Source: Actinoplanes auranticolor (lineage in GTDB: Bacteria; Actinomycetota; Actinomycetes; Mycobacteriales; Micromonosporaceae). Taken from it: a stretch of DNA of 64,000 bases. Below are positions 32,436 through 40,821 of the stretch, piece after piece. Positions within the stretch are counted from its first letter, which is position 1. Each line of letters begins with the position of its first letter. The translations under genes and the position numbers were made by a program. Location of the stretch: the NCBI RefSeq assembly GCF_018332655.1, contig NZ_BOQL01000042.1, positions 124,001 through 188,000 of the forward strand, in the 5' to 3' direction. The notes under the pieces are model-generated. The model worked only from the letters and a program-made list of their open reading frames with translations, was not told where the DNA came from and made no database searches.

Positions 32436-34628
32436 ATGGCCCAGCTGTTGTACCGCCTCGGCCGTTTCTCGTTCCGGCGCCGGCGGTTGGTGGCCGGCCT
32501 GTGGGCGCTGGTTCTCCTCCTGCTCGCCGCCGGGGCGCTCACGCTCGGCGGCAGGACCGTGGACACGTTCACCATCCCGGGCACCGAGTCCCAGGAGGCC
32601 CTGGACGCGCTCAAGCGGGATCTGCCCGATGCCGGAGGCGCCTCCCTGACCGTGGTCGTCCAGGCTCCCGCCGGCACGCGGCTGCCGGACCCGATCACCC
32701 GGGCCGCCGTCGCCGACGTGGTCGAGCAGGCGGCCGCGCTGCCCGGTGTCGTCGCCGTGGTCGATCCCTACGCTTCGAAGCGGATCGACCGGACCGGCAC
32801 GATCGGCTTGATCAGCGTGCAGTACACCAAGGGCGCGGACGATCTGAGCGCCGCCGACCGGGAAGCCTTCGACACGCTGGCGTCCGACGGCACGGATCAG
32901 CGCCCGCGGGTGGTTCCGGGCGGGGTGAGCGGCGGCGGACCGGAGATCGGCGCAACCGAGATCATCGGGGTGGCGGTCGCGGCCCTCGTCCTGGTCGTGA
33001 CCTTCGGTTCGCTGGTCGCGGCCGGGATGACCCTGCTGACCGCTCTCGTCGGGGTCGTCGCCGGCATGTGCGGGCTGCTGCTCGTGACCGCCGTGGTGGA
33101 GGTGTCGTCGACCGCCCCGGTGCTCGCATTGATGCTGGGCCTGGCCGTGGGGATCGACTACGCCCTGTTCATCGGGTCGCGGCACCGGACGCAGCTCGCC
33201 GCGGGGATGGCCGCGGAGGAGTCCGTCGCCCGGGCCACCGCGACCGCGGGCTCGGCGGTGACCTTCGCCGGCGCCACGGTGGTGATCGCGCTCGCCGGGC
33301 TCAGCCTGGTCGGTGTCCCGTTCCTCACCGCGATGGGTCTCGCCGCCGCCGGGACGGTGCTCACCGCCGTACTCGTGGCGCTCTCTCTGCTGCCCGCCCT
33401 GCTCGGCTTCGCCGGCGGCCGGGTGTTGCCCCGCGGTCTGCGCAACCGCGGCGCGCACGCCCGGCGGGCGGCCGAGGACGGCTTCGGCTTCACCTGGGCC
33501 CGCTGGGTGACCCGGTTCCGGATCCCGGTCGTGATCGTGGTCGTCGGCGGGCTGGGGGTGCTCAGCGTGCCGGTCCGGGACATGCGGCTGGCGCTGCCGG
33601 ACAACGGGACCGCGCCGGCCGGGTCCCACCAGCGGGTCGCGTACGACCTGACCACCGCCGCCTTCGGGGCCGGCGCCAACGGTCCGCTGCTGGTGGTCAT
33701 CCGCGGCCCGCGCAAGGACACCGTCGCCTCGCTGGCCGGCCGGGTGACCGCCGCGGTCCGCAAGCTGCCGGACGTCGCCGCGGTCAGCCCGGGACCGGCC
33801 AACGCCGCCGGCACCACCCGGGTCGTGCTGGTCACACCGGCCAGCGGCCCGAGCAGCGCGGAGACCGCCCGGCTGGTCCGCGACCTGCGCGACTCGGTCA
33901 CCCTGATGGCCGGCGGCAGCACCAGCGTGGCGGTCACCGGCGCGACCGCCGTCGGCGTCGACGTGTCGCAGAAGCTCACCGCGGCGCTGCCCCGCTACCT
34001 GGGTGTGGTCATCGGGCTGTCGTTCCTGCTGTTGCTGCTGGCGTTCCGCTCGGTGCTGGTGCCGTTGAAGGCGGCGGCCGGCTTCCTGCTCACCACCGGC
34101 GCCACCTTCGGCATCACGGTGGCGGTGTTCCAGCTCGGCCGGGCGGCGGACCTGTTCGGCGTGGACCGGCCGGGGCCGCTGGTGAGCTTCCTGCCGATCA
34201 TCATGACCGGCGTGCTCTTCGGGCTGGCCATGGACTACGAGGTGTTCATCGTCTCCCGGGTCCGCGAGGACTTCGTGCACGCCGGGCCGCCGAGCGACGC
34301 CACCGCGACCGCCGCCACCGTGGCCGGGGTCGGGCACGGCGCCCGGGTGGTGACGGCCGCGGCGCTGATCATGGCGGCCGTCTTCGGCGGCTTCGTGCTG
34401 ATCGACGACCCGACCATCAAGGCGATCGGCTTCGGGCTGGCGCTCGGGGTGCTCATCGACGCGTTCATCGTCCGGATGACGCTGGTGCCCGCCGTGCTCA
34501 CCCTGCTGGGCCGCCGGGCCTGGGCCTTCCCGCGCTGGCTGGACCGGATCACGCCGCGGGTGGACATCGAGGGTGACACCCTGCGCCGGCCGGAGCCCGC
34601 CGAGGCACCCGAGCTGGTCAGACTCTGA
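32436..34628 (+). CDS. MMPL-family RND transporter
   Basis: 730 residues in two halves of six helices. The first helix (VAGLWALVLLLLAAGALTLG) precedes a periplasmic domain with DTFTIPGTESQEALDALKRD, the usual MMPL start. Helices 4-6 carry MLGLAVGIDYALFIGSRHR and the second half has FGLAMDYEVFIVSRVRED, the paired GxDY motifs of the proton relay. The family exports lipids and hydrophobic compounds. No lipid biosynthesis genes are adjacent, so cargo is unknown. Its 3' end overlaps the convergent terC gene by 11 bp. Confidence 0.9.
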   Translation: MAQLLYRLGRFSFRRRRLVAGLWALVLLLLAAGALTLGGRTVDTFTIPGTESQEALDALKRDLPDAGGASLTVVVQAPAGTRLPDPITRAAVADVVEQAAALPGVVAVVDPYASKRIDRTGTIGLISVQYTKGADDLSAADREAFDTLASDGTDQRPRVVPGGVSGGGPEIGATEIIGVAVAALVLVVTFGSLVAAGMTLLTALVGVVAGMCGLLLVTAVVEVSSTAPVLALMLGLAVGIDYALFIGSRHRTQLAAGMAAEESVARATATAGSAVTFAGATVVIALAGLSLVGVPFLTAMGLAAAGTVLTAVLVALSLLPALLGFAGGRVLPRGLRNRGAHARRAAEDGFGFTWARWVTRFRIPVVIVVVGGLGVLSVPVRDMRLALPDNGTAPAGSHQRVAYDLTTAAFGAGANGPLLVVIRGPRKDTVASLAGRVTAAVRKLPDVAAVSPGPANAAGTTRVVLVTPASGPSSAETARLVRDLRDSVTLMAGGSTSVAVTGATAVGVDVSQKLTAALPRYLGVVIGLSFLLLLLAFRSVLVPLKAAAGFLLTTGATFGITVAVFQLGRAADLFGVDRPGPLVSFLPIIMTGVLFGLAMDYEVFIVSRVREDFVHAGPPSDATATAATVAGVGHGARVVTAAALIMAAVFGGFVLIDDPTIKAIGFGLALGVLIDAFIVRMTLVPAVLTLLGRRAWAFPRWLDRITPRVDIEGDTLRRPEPAEAPELVRL

Positions 34629-35820
34629 CGAAGCAGGTGCCGGCGGCGACCCGCTCGTCGTGCACCCGGTGGGCCCGGCGCAGGAGGTTCATGAGCTCGT
34701 CCTCCTGGCGGATCCGGGCCCGGTACTTCTCCGGCAGGCGCTTGATGCGGGCCTCCTCGTCGAGGAGCTTGTGGTAGATCTCGTCGCAGTAGCGCGGGTC
34801 GGTCTCGATGTCGAGGAACTCGGTCGCATGCCGCCGCGCCGCCGCGACGTGGGTCTGCGCCCGACCCTTGGGGCTGAGCAGCGACGCGATCACCGTGATG
34901 ATCAGCACGCCGATGATGAACCCGAGCGAGACCCCGGTGCTGATCTCGACCACGTCGATGTGCTCGCCGCCGTTGATGAACGGCACGTTGTTCTCGTGCA
35001 GCGCGTGCAGGATCAGCTTCACGCCGATGAACGCCAGGATCGCGGCCAGCCCGTACGAGAGGTAGATGAGCCGGTCCAGCAGCCCGTCCAGCAGGAAGTA
35101 GAGCTGGCGCAGCCCCAGCAGGGAGAACGCGGTGGCCGTGAAGACCAGGTAGACGCTCTGGGTCAGGCCGAAGATGGCCGGGATCGAGTCCAGCGCGAAG
35201 AGGATGTCGGTGCCGCCGATCGCCACCATGACCAGCAGCATCGGGGTCAGCACCCGCTTGCCGTCCTGGACGGTGAACAGCTTGTCGCCGTCGTAGTCGT
35301 CCGAGGTGCGCAGGAAGCGCCGGGCGAGCCGGATGATGACGTTGTCCGCCGACCGGCCCTCGCTCTCGTTGCCCTTGAGCAGGTTGCCGGCGGTGATCAG
35401 CAGGATCAGGCCGAACAGGTAGAAGACCCAGGCGAACGAGTTGATCAGCGCCGCGCCCAGGAAGATGAAACCGGTCCGGGCGATCAGCGAGAAGACGATG
35501 CCGAAGAGCAGCACCTTCTGCTGGTCGGCGCGCGGCACCTTGAAGCTGTTGAGCAGCACCAGGAAGACGAAGAGGTTGTCGACCGACAGCGCCTTCTCGG
35601 TCACCCAGCCCGCGAAGTACTCGGCGCCCATGTCCCGGCCGCCGAAGATGAGCACCCCGATGCCGAACACGATCGCCAGGCCGACGTAGACCGCGGACCA
35701 GGCCCCTGCCTCACGCAGCGACGGGATGTGCGCGCGCCGGACGTGGAAGTAGAAGTCGAAGACGACGAGCCCGAGGATCCCCACCACGGTCAAGGTCCAG
35801 ACCAGACCGGACACCTGCAT
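34618..35820 (-). CDS. TerC/Alx-family membrane protein
   Basis: 400 residues with about nine helices. TEKALSVDNLFVFLVLLNSF and GGTDILFALDSIPAIFGLTQ, the acidic intramembrane motifs of TerC, are present, plus a hydrophilic C-terminal tail of ~80 residues. TerC relatives are linked to manganese efflux and metallation of exported proteins. The ATG at 35820 (MQVSGLVW) is chosen over an in-frame codon 39 bases upstream. The 66-bp leader has no visible yybP-ykoY manganese riboswitch. Confidence 0.9.
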   Translation of the reverse strand: MQVSGLVWTLTVVGILGLVVFDFYFHVRRAHIPSLREAGAWSAVYVGLAIVFGIGVLIFGGRDMGAEYFAGWVTEKALSVDNLFVFLVLLNSFKVPRADQQKVLLFGIVFSLIARTGFIFLGAALINSFAWVFYLFGLILLITAGNLLKGNESEGRSADNVIIRLARRFLRTSDDYDGDKLFTVQDGKRVLTPMLLVMVAIGGTDILFALDSIPAIFGLTQSVYLVFTATAFSLLGLRQLYFLLDGLLDRLIYLSYGLAAILAFIGVKLILHALHENNVPFINGGEHIDVVEISTGVSLGFIIGVLIITVIASLLSPKGRAQTHVAAARRHATEFLDIETDPRYCDEIYHKLLDEEARIKRLPEKYRARIRQEDELMNLLRRAHRVHDERVAAGTCFVRV

Positions 35821-35886
35821 GCCACCACGCTCCACGGAGTCTCGGTCGAACGGCGACACCCATCATCCTAGGGGGCACCAGCGGCG

Positions 35887-36663
35887 TCACCGGATCTTGG
35901 TCGTGGCGTCCGTCACGGCGGCTTTCAGCTGGGACTCGGTGAGGAAGAGCGTCCCGGTCAGGTCGGCGCCGCGCAGGTCCGCCCCGCGCAGGTCGGCTCC
36001 GGTGACGTCGGCCAGGCGCAGGTCGGCGCCGCGCAGGTCCGCACCGATCAGCAGAGCTCCGCGCAGGCTCGCGCCGCGCAGATCGGCGCCCCGGAGGCGG
36101 CGGCCGGTGAGATCGGCGCCGCGGTGGTCGCGGCGGCGTCCGCCGGCCCCGGCCCGGGCCAGCTCACTGGCCTGCTGGAGCAGCGGGTTGACCCGCCGCC
36201 GATGCGCGTCGACGTCCAACGCGAGCAGCTCCTGCGGCGTGCCGGCGGCGAGTGCGGTGGTCTCGTCGAGTGCCGTGCGCAGTTGCGGGTGCAGCCGGCG
36301 CGCCGCTGTCAGCTCGAGCGCCTGGGTCACGTACCAGAGCAGCTCGTGCAGCTGGCGCATGACCGGCAGCACCGCGAACATCTGCCCGGCGATGCCGGGC
36401 GTGCCGCACCACTCGCGGCCGCCGAAGGTCACCTGGGTGACCTGCTGGCCGGCGCCGAAGCAGTCGAACACGACGCAGCCGGGGAACCCGCGCTCGGGGA
36501 GCCGGTCGTGGATGCCGCAGCGGAAGTCCTCGGCCAGGTTCGGGCACGGCCGGCCGGCCGGCTTGTCGATGGCGAAGTCGGACGACCTGGCGAAGGCCGG
36601 CGCGACGCAGCACAGGCCGGCGCACCGCCCGCAGTCCGCCCGCAGCTGCTCGGAAGTCAACAC
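35887..36663 (-). CDS. Cys-rich (YkgJ-like) N-terminus fused to pentapeptide repeats
   Basis: About 258 residues. Residues 1-75 hold nine cysteines, starting DCGRCAGLCCVAPAF and ending GFPGCVVFDCFGAG, like zinc/iron-sulfur-binding YkgJ-type domains. A helical middle region follows. The last ~75 residues are A(D/N)LxG pentapeptide repeats (GADLRGADLRLADVTGADLR) that form a quadrilateral beta-helix. GTG at 36663 or TTG at 36660, with CGGAG upstream. Function unknown; some pentapeptide proteins mimic DNA and protect gyrase, but nothing here shows that. Confidence 0.75.
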   Translation of the reverse strand: MLTSEQLRADCGRCAGLCCVAPAFARSSDFAIDKPAGRPCPNLAEDFRCGIHDRLPERGFPGCVVFDCFGAGQQVTQVTFGGREWCGTPGIAGQMFAVLPVMRQLHELLWYVTQALELTAARRLHPQLRTALDETTALAAGTPQELLALDVDAHRRRVNPLLQQASELARAGAGGRRRDHRGADLTGRRLRGADLRGASLRGALLIGADLRGADLRLADVTGADLRGADLRGADLTGTLFLTESQLKAAVTDATTKIR

Positions 36664-36872
36664 GGCTCCGACCGTATACCGAGCCGCCTTTGGGCCGCGG
36701 AGTCCGACATGGCGGTTACGTGCCGTCACTGCGCTACTTGCCCGGAAGTAACTCAGAGTTGCCGCCCCACTCATACGTCCAGCTGATAAGCAGGGCCGTC
36801 CGTACGGGTGACTACGCTTCGTCACTATCACTACGCTGCGTACATCCCCACAGCTACGAGGAGAACTTGCTG

Positions 36873-38051
36873 ATGCGTGCACGGAAGACGGCGGTCATGA
36901 CCGCGATCGGCTGCGTCGCCGCCCTCGGCCTGGCCGCGCCCGCGAGCGCCGCCGACGCGGCGCCGACGATCTCGGCACCGGCCAGCCGCAACGGCTACGG
37001 TCCGATCACCATCACCGGTACGGCCCCCGCGGGCTCGACGGTCGAGCTCTACGAATCGGCGTACGTCTTCAACGACTTCTACAAGTCGCCGGACTACGAC
37101 CACGGCGGCTACATCTCGACCATCGCCTCCGGCTCGGGCACGTACCAGCTGAGCCGCATCCTGGACTCCGGGTTCCGCTTCTACGTGGTGGCCGACGGCG
37201 TCGCGTCGAACCGCATCTCGGTGGCGATGGGCATCGTGCCGACGATGACGATGACCGCCTCGAACGGCACCGTCGACGTCTCGGTGTCGGCCAACCCGAC
37301 CCAGCCGGGCCTGGTGGTGCACATCCAGCGCAACAACGACGGCACCTGGACGGACGTCGCGGGCGGCCAGACCGTCGGCGACGCCTCGGTCTACACGACC
37401 ACCCTGCCCGGTCAGGGGACCGGGACGAAGTCGTACCGCGCGGTGATCGACGCCGAGCCGGACAACAACCTGCTGGCCGGGCGCACCGAGACGGTGTCGA
37501 TCAACGTCGGCAGCGGGAGCGGCAGCGGCGGCGGGTCCACCCCGACCCCGACCCCGAGCCCGAGCCCGACCACGCCCACCCCGACCCCGACCACCCCCAC
37601 CCCGACGCCGACCACCCCCACGCCGAAGCCGACCACTCCGAAGCCCACCACCCCGGCGGCGCCCGCACCGAAGGCCGGCGACGTGCAGTTCACGAAGATC
37701 GTCTACAACTCGCCGGGCGCCGACAACCGCAGCAACACCAGCCTCAACGCCGAGTACGTCCGGCTGACCAACCGGACCGCCAAGACGGTCAACCTGAAGG
37801 GCTGGACGGTCCGCGACGCCGCCGGGCACGTGTACAAGATCGCGAACGACCACCGGATCGGCTCCGGCAAGAGCGTCTACGTGCACAGCGGCAAGGGCAC
37901 CAACGGCCGGCCGGACAGCGCCCACCGCTACTGGAACCGGACCGGCTACGTCTGGAACAACTCCGGCGACACCGCGTACCTGCGCAGCCCCGCCGGCAAG
38001 TCGATCGACTCCTGCCGGTGGACCAAGAACAAGAACCAGACCTCCTGCTGA
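36873..38051 (+). CDS. Secreted protein with lamin-tail domain
   Basis: 392 residues. Signal peptide ends AAPASAADA (~residue 27). Residues ~30-205 are two Ig-like beta domains (APTISAPASRNGYGPITITG and a second starting TMTMTASNGTVDVSVSAN). A TPTPTP/KPTTP linker of ~60 residues precedes the lamin-tail domain (GDVQFTKIVYNSPGADNRSN, NAEYVRLTNRTAKTVNLKGW, IDSCRW). LTDs in secreted bacterial proteins often accompany nucleases or surface binding; no enzyme is fused here. ATG at 36873 has GAGGAG 10-15 bases upstream. Confidence 0.85.
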   Translation: MRARKTAVMTAIGCVAALGLAAPASAADAAPTISAPASRNGYGPITITGTAPAGSTVELYESAYVFNDFYKSPDYDHGGYISTIASGSGTYQLSRILDSGFRFYVVADGVASNRISVAMGIVPTMTMTASNGTVDVSVSANPTQPGLVVHIQRNNDGTWTDVAGGQTVGDASVYTTTLPGQGTGTKSYRAVIDAEPDNNLLAGRTETVSINVGSGSGSGGGSTPTPTPSPSPTTPTPTPTTPTPTPTTPTPKPTTPKPTTPAAPAPKAGDVQFTKIVYNSPGADNRSNTSLNAEYVRLTNRTAKTVNLKGWTVRDAAGHVYKIANDHRIGSGKSVYVHSGKGTNGRPDSAHRYWNRTGYVWNNSGDTAYLRSPAGKSIDSCRWTKNKNQTSC

Positions 38052-38066
38052 GACGTCTGTGTGCTG

Positions 38067-38097
38067 ACGGCCCTCCGGCTTCCCGCCGGAGGGCCGT
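38067..38097 (+). terminator. Terminator after the lamin-tail gene
   Basis: A perfect 13-bp stem (ACGGCCCTCCGGC with its complement) and loop TTCCC, 15 bp after the stop. No U-tract. Confidence 0.75.
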
Positions 38098-38118
38098 CGT
38101 GCTGGGTAGGGTGCCCGA

Positions 38119-39009
38119 GTGCCTGATCATCTGCCTGACTGCCCCTGTTGCGGGGGCGCGCTGTCCCCGGTCGACTTCGCGGTCCGCTCGACCTGGCCGG
38201 ACCCGATGCTCGCGCTCTCCCCGGCGGAACGCGAGGCGACCTGGGGCAACGAGCACCTGCGGGCGGCCGGGGGTATCGGCGCGTTCGTCCGCTGCCTGAT
38301 GCCGGTGCGGCTGACCGGCGGCAGCACCCTCGAATACTCGGTCTGGCTGCGGGTCCCCGCGGAGATGCTGCGGCACGCGGGGACGATCTGGGAGGCCCCG
38401 GAGTACGCGGACCTGCGCCTCGAAGGCACCGTGGCGAACGCCGTACAGCCCTGGCCGGACATGCTGGGCGCGCCGGCCCGGGCCGAGGTCCGCGATCCCG
38501 AGTCGATCCCGTACCTGGTCGCCGACGAGGGCACCCTGATGCACCGGGTCCTGCACGACGAGTGGGACCGCGACGACGTGCTGAGCCGGCTCACGTACGC
38601 CCTGCCGACCCCGGTCCGGCAGCGGATCACCCCGCACTGGTCGCTGGACCGCTCGGCGGGCCTGGAGCTGCGCCGGCACGAGGACCGGATCTCCTTCGGC
38701 GGCCCCGGCCGCACGGTCCACCTGGACCCGCTGGGCCCGCCCGCCGGCACGGCGCCGGCCGCGGTCATCCGCGACCTCACCGCGGACGCGCCGGCCGACC
38801 GTGACGGCGAGCTCACCGAGACGAACGACCAGGTGCACCGGTACGCCTTCTGGCGCCCCGCCCTGGGCGACGGCCGCATCGTGCACAACCTGCACGGCTT
38901 CGTCGCCGTACCGGGTCAGGTGCTGCACCTGGTCTGCGTCTACGACGACCCGGCCGACCTGACCTGGGCCCAGCACGTCTGGCGCTCGGTACGCCCCGAG
39001 AAAGGCTGA
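38119..39009 (+). CDS. DUF2199-like protein
   Basis: 296 residues. An N-terminal CPCCG knuckle precedes FAVRSTWPDPMLALSPAERE and FVRCLMPVRLTGGSTLEYSV..WLRVP, the DUF2199 pattern. The rest (FGGPGRTVHLDPLGPPAG, DQVHRYAFWRPALGDGRIVH) is an additional domain seen with it in actinobacteria. No membrane or signal segments. Function unknown. GTG start at 38119, 22 bp after the preceding terminator. Confidence 0.65.
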   Translation: MPDHLPDCPCCGGALSPVDFAVRSTWPDPMLALSPAEREATWGNEHLRAAGGIGAFVRCLMPVRLTGGSTLEYSVWLRVPAEMLRHAGTIWEAPEYADLRLEGTVANAVQPWPDMLGAPARAEVRDPESIPYLVADEGTLMHRVLHDEWDRDDVLSRLTYALPTPVRQRITPHWSLDRSAGLELRRHEDRISFGGPGRTVHLDPLGPPAGTAPAAVIRDLTADAPADRDGELTETNDQVHRYAFWRPALGDGRIVHNLHGFVAVPGQVLHLVCVYDDPADLTWAQHVWRSVRPEKG

Positions 39010-39037
39010 CGGCCGCCCCCGTGCTAGCGTTACACAG

Positions 39038-39118
39038 CCGACGCGGGGTGGAGCAGCTCGGTAGCTCGCTGGGCTCATAACCCAGAGGTCGCAGGTTCAA
39101 ATCCTGTCCCCGCTACGA
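39038..39118 (+). repeat. 81-bp inverted repeat, left arm (contains tRNA-fMet)
   Basis: Identical over 81 bases to the reverse complement of 40627-40707. The identity reaches 4 bases before and 3 bases after the tRNA, so it is essentially the tRNA gene itself. Confidence 0.95.
39042..39115 (+). tRNA. Initiator tRNA-fMet (anticodon CAT), copy 1
   Basis: 74 bases before the CCA, which is not encoded. It begins CGCGGGGTGG, the unpaired 1-72 position (C-T here) and the three G-C pairs of the anticodon stem (GGG-CTCATAA-CCC) mark it as the initiator. Anticodon at 39076-39078. T-loop GGTTCAAATCC is normal. A hairpin terminator follows. Confidence 0.97.
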
Positions 39119-39123
39119 AGCAG

Positions 39124-39156
39124 AACGGCCCGTCAGAGATCATCTGGCGGGCCGTT
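39124..39156 (+). terminator. Terminator of the first tRNA-fMet gene
   Basis: A 14-bp stem with one G-U type mismatch (AACGGCCCGTCAGA against TCTGGCGGGCCGTT), loop GATCA, followed by TCGC. Eight bases after the tRNA. Confidence 0.75.
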
Positions 39157-39180
39157 TCGCATGAACCCCCGGGAGTCGGC

Positions 39181-40071
39181 ATGTCGAGTTGGCAGATGAA
39201 AGGCGTGTCGGCGTTCGTCCGCCTCGCCTACAAGCGCAGATTCGCCACCGCGGCCGCCGGCCGATCGGTCCTGGCCAAGGCGAAGGGACGATCGGCTCCG
39301 CCGCCGGGCATCCGCAAACGCTGCACGGTGACACACCGCCAGGTGAACGGCCGCGACGTGTACGTGCTGCGCTCCCGCCGGTCCACCGGACCGTCCGAGC
39401 ACTCGGTGATCTACCTGCACGGCGGGGCGTACACCAGCGAGATCGTCAAGGAACACTGGGCCCTGGTCGCGCACCTGGCCGAGCAGACCGGCCACGACGT
39501 CCACGTCCCGATCTACGGCCTGGCCCCGCAGCACCACGCCCTGGAAGCCCTCGACCTGGTCACCGACCTGATCAAGGGCCTGTCCCGAGCCGGCGGCCGC
39601 TGCTACCTGGCCGGCGACTCAGCCGGCGGCGGCCTGGCCCTGCTGGCCGCCCAGGCCTTCGCCGGCGACCCGCAACGTCCGGTGGCCGGCCTGACCACCA
39701 TCGCCCCCTGGCTGGACCTGACCATGTCCAACCCGGAGATCCCGGCGGTCGAACGCACCGACCCCTGGCTGACCCGAGCGGGCCTGCACCCCATCGCCGC
39801 CTCCTGGGCCGGCGAGACTCCCCTGACGGACCCCCGCCTGAGCCCCCTCTACGGCCGCCTGGACGACCTACCGCCGCTCCAGATCCTCGTGGGCACCCGC
39901 GACATAACCCTGCCGGACTGCCGAGCCCTGAAGGACCGCGTGGCCCCCGGCACCCCGATCACGTACCACGAAGAACCCGACGCAATCCACGTCTACCCCC
40001 TGCTACCCGTCCCAGAAGCCGAGCAGGGCCGCGAAGCGATCGTCGACCACATCCGCAAAACCCTCCCCTGA
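39181..40071 (+). CDS. Alpha/beta hydrolase, HSL/GDXG-type esterase
   Basis: 296 residues. HGGAYTSEIV is the oxyanion HGG motif; LAGDSAGGGLALLAAQ has the nucleophile Ser in GDSAGG; VGTRDITLPDC provides the Asp and DAIHVYPLL the His. These define the hormone-sensitive-lipase-like carboxylesterase family, cytoplasmic, acting on short-chain esters. It lies inside the inverted tRNA-fMet pair, 24 bp after the tRNA terminator. Codon use late in the gene is slightly less GC3-biased than neighbours. Confidence 0.88.
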   Translation: MSSWQMKGVSAFVRLAYKRRFATAAAGRSVLAKAKGRSAPPPGIRKRCTVTHRQVNGRDVYVLRSRRSTGPSEHSVIYLHGGAYTSEIVKEHWALVAHLAEQTGHDVHVPIYGLAPQHHALEALDLVTDLIKGLSRAGGRCYLAGDSAGGGLALLAAQAFAGDPQRPVAGLTTIAPWLDLTMSNPEIPAVERTDPWLTRAGLHPIAASWAGETPLTDPRLSPLYGRLDDLPPLQILVGTRDITLPDCRALKDRVAPGTPITYHEEPDAIHVYPLLPVPEAEQGREAIVDHIRKTLP

Positions 40072-40348
40072 AGGCGCGCGGCTCGGCAATGCACGGCGTT
40101 TGTCGGTCCGCAGGCCCGGGCCGCGCCCTCGTCTGAGGCGGTTGATGCAGCGTGCCGCGACGCTGCGCAGCCGGTATGGGTACTCGCCGAAGGCGGGGGC
40201 CGCCCACCGCGGCTGCCGCAGCGTCGCCGTGGGCCTCCTGATCGCCGATTCGCGGGATCGTGGCGGCGACGCCGCACCGGCGCACCAGTCACGGACCGCC
40301 TTGATGAGTACGCCTCACCGCCAGGACCCGCCGCAAAACGCACCTAGT
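40072..40348. other. Non-coding stretch between esterase gene and tandem repeats
   Basis: 277 bases of GC-rich sequence. Open frames here have no ribosome site, no recognisable motif and unfavourable codon use, so I call no gene. Confidence 0.5.
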
Positions 40349-40548
40349 GGGGTCTAGGGGGCAACGCCCCAGCTAAGCCCGCACCGCCGCGCAAAGAACG
40401 ACCACCGCACCGTGGGGGCCTAGGGGCAACGCCCCAGCAAAGCCCGCACCGCCGCGCAAAGAGCGACCACCGCACCGTGGGGGCCTAGGGGCAACGCCCC
40501 AGCAAAGCCCGCACCGCCGCGCAAAGAGCAACCACCGCACCGTGGGGG
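40349..40548. repeat. 65-bp tandem repeat array, three full units plus the start of a fourth
   Basis: Units at 40349-40413, 40414-40478 and 40479-40543 differ at only a few bases. Each contains a small hairpin (GGGGCAACGCCCC) followed by AGCAAAGCCCGCACCGCCGC and ends CACCGCACCGT. A fourth unit begins at 40544 and passes into a different hairpin. There are no variable spacers, so it is not a CRISPR array. Confidence 0.92.
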
Positions 40549-40549
40549 T

Positions 40550-40570
40550 CTGGGGGGCTCGGCCCCCCAG
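40550..40570. terminator. GC-rich hairpin at the end of the 65-bp repeats
   Basis: CTGGGGGGC with its perfect complement GCCCCCCAG and loop TCG. It could terminate transcription reading in from the repeats on either strand. Confidence 0.5.
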
Positions 40571-40586
40571 GCAGACATGCGAAAGA

Positions 40587-40619
40587 GTCCCCCATCCGCG
40601 CTTTCCGCGGATAGGGGAC
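40587..40619 (-). terminator. Terminator of the second tRNA-fMet gene
   Basis: On the minus strand, a 14-bp stem GTCCCCTATCCGCG/CGCGGATGGGGGAC with one wobble pair and loop GAAAG, followed by TCTTTC. It lies 10 bases after the tRNA. Confidence 0.85.
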
Positions 40620-40626
40620 CCCTGAC

Positions 40627-40707
40627 TCGTAGCGGGGACAGGATTTGAACCTGCGACCTCTGGGTTATGAGCCCAGCGAGCTACCGAGCTGCTCCACCCC
40701 GCGTCGG
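40627..40707 (-). repeat. 81-bp inverted repeat, right arm (contains tRNA-fMet)
   Basis: The exact reverse complement of 39038-39118. Confidence 0.95.
40630..40703 (-). tRNA. Initiator tRNA-fMet (anticodon CAT), copy 2
   Basis: Identical in sequence to copy 1 but on the opposite strand; anticodon at 40669-40667. It has its own, different terminator, so both copies appear functional. Confidence 0.97.
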
Positions 40708-40821
40708 TAGCTCAACCCTAGCGTGCGGGCTGCTCCGCATGCAAAACGACCCCCCGTAACCTGCCCCACACATGGGCGCGGCCCGCCGGTAACCCGGCGG
40801 GCCGCGCCTCGTGTCACCCGA

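Noticed and set aside
31005..34337. 1110-codon open frame antisense to the MMPL transporter
   Set aside because: The sense strand has clear membrane helices and GxDY motifs; the antisense product is low-complexity His/Arg/Gly-rich.
34618..35886. yybP-ykoY manganese riboswitch before terC
   Set aside because: The gap to the next gene is 66 bp and contains neither the paired stem nor conserved loop sequences.
40072..40348. Short open frames between esterase and repeats
   Set aside because: No ribosome site, no motif and no codon bias typical of the neighbours.
40349..40570. CRISPR array
   Set aside because: The repeats are contiguous 65-bp units with no unique spacers, and no cas genes are present.
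39038..40707. Prophage or integrative element bounded by tRNA repeats
   Set aside because: The tRNA copies are inverted, complete and functional, and no integrase or phage gene lies between them.
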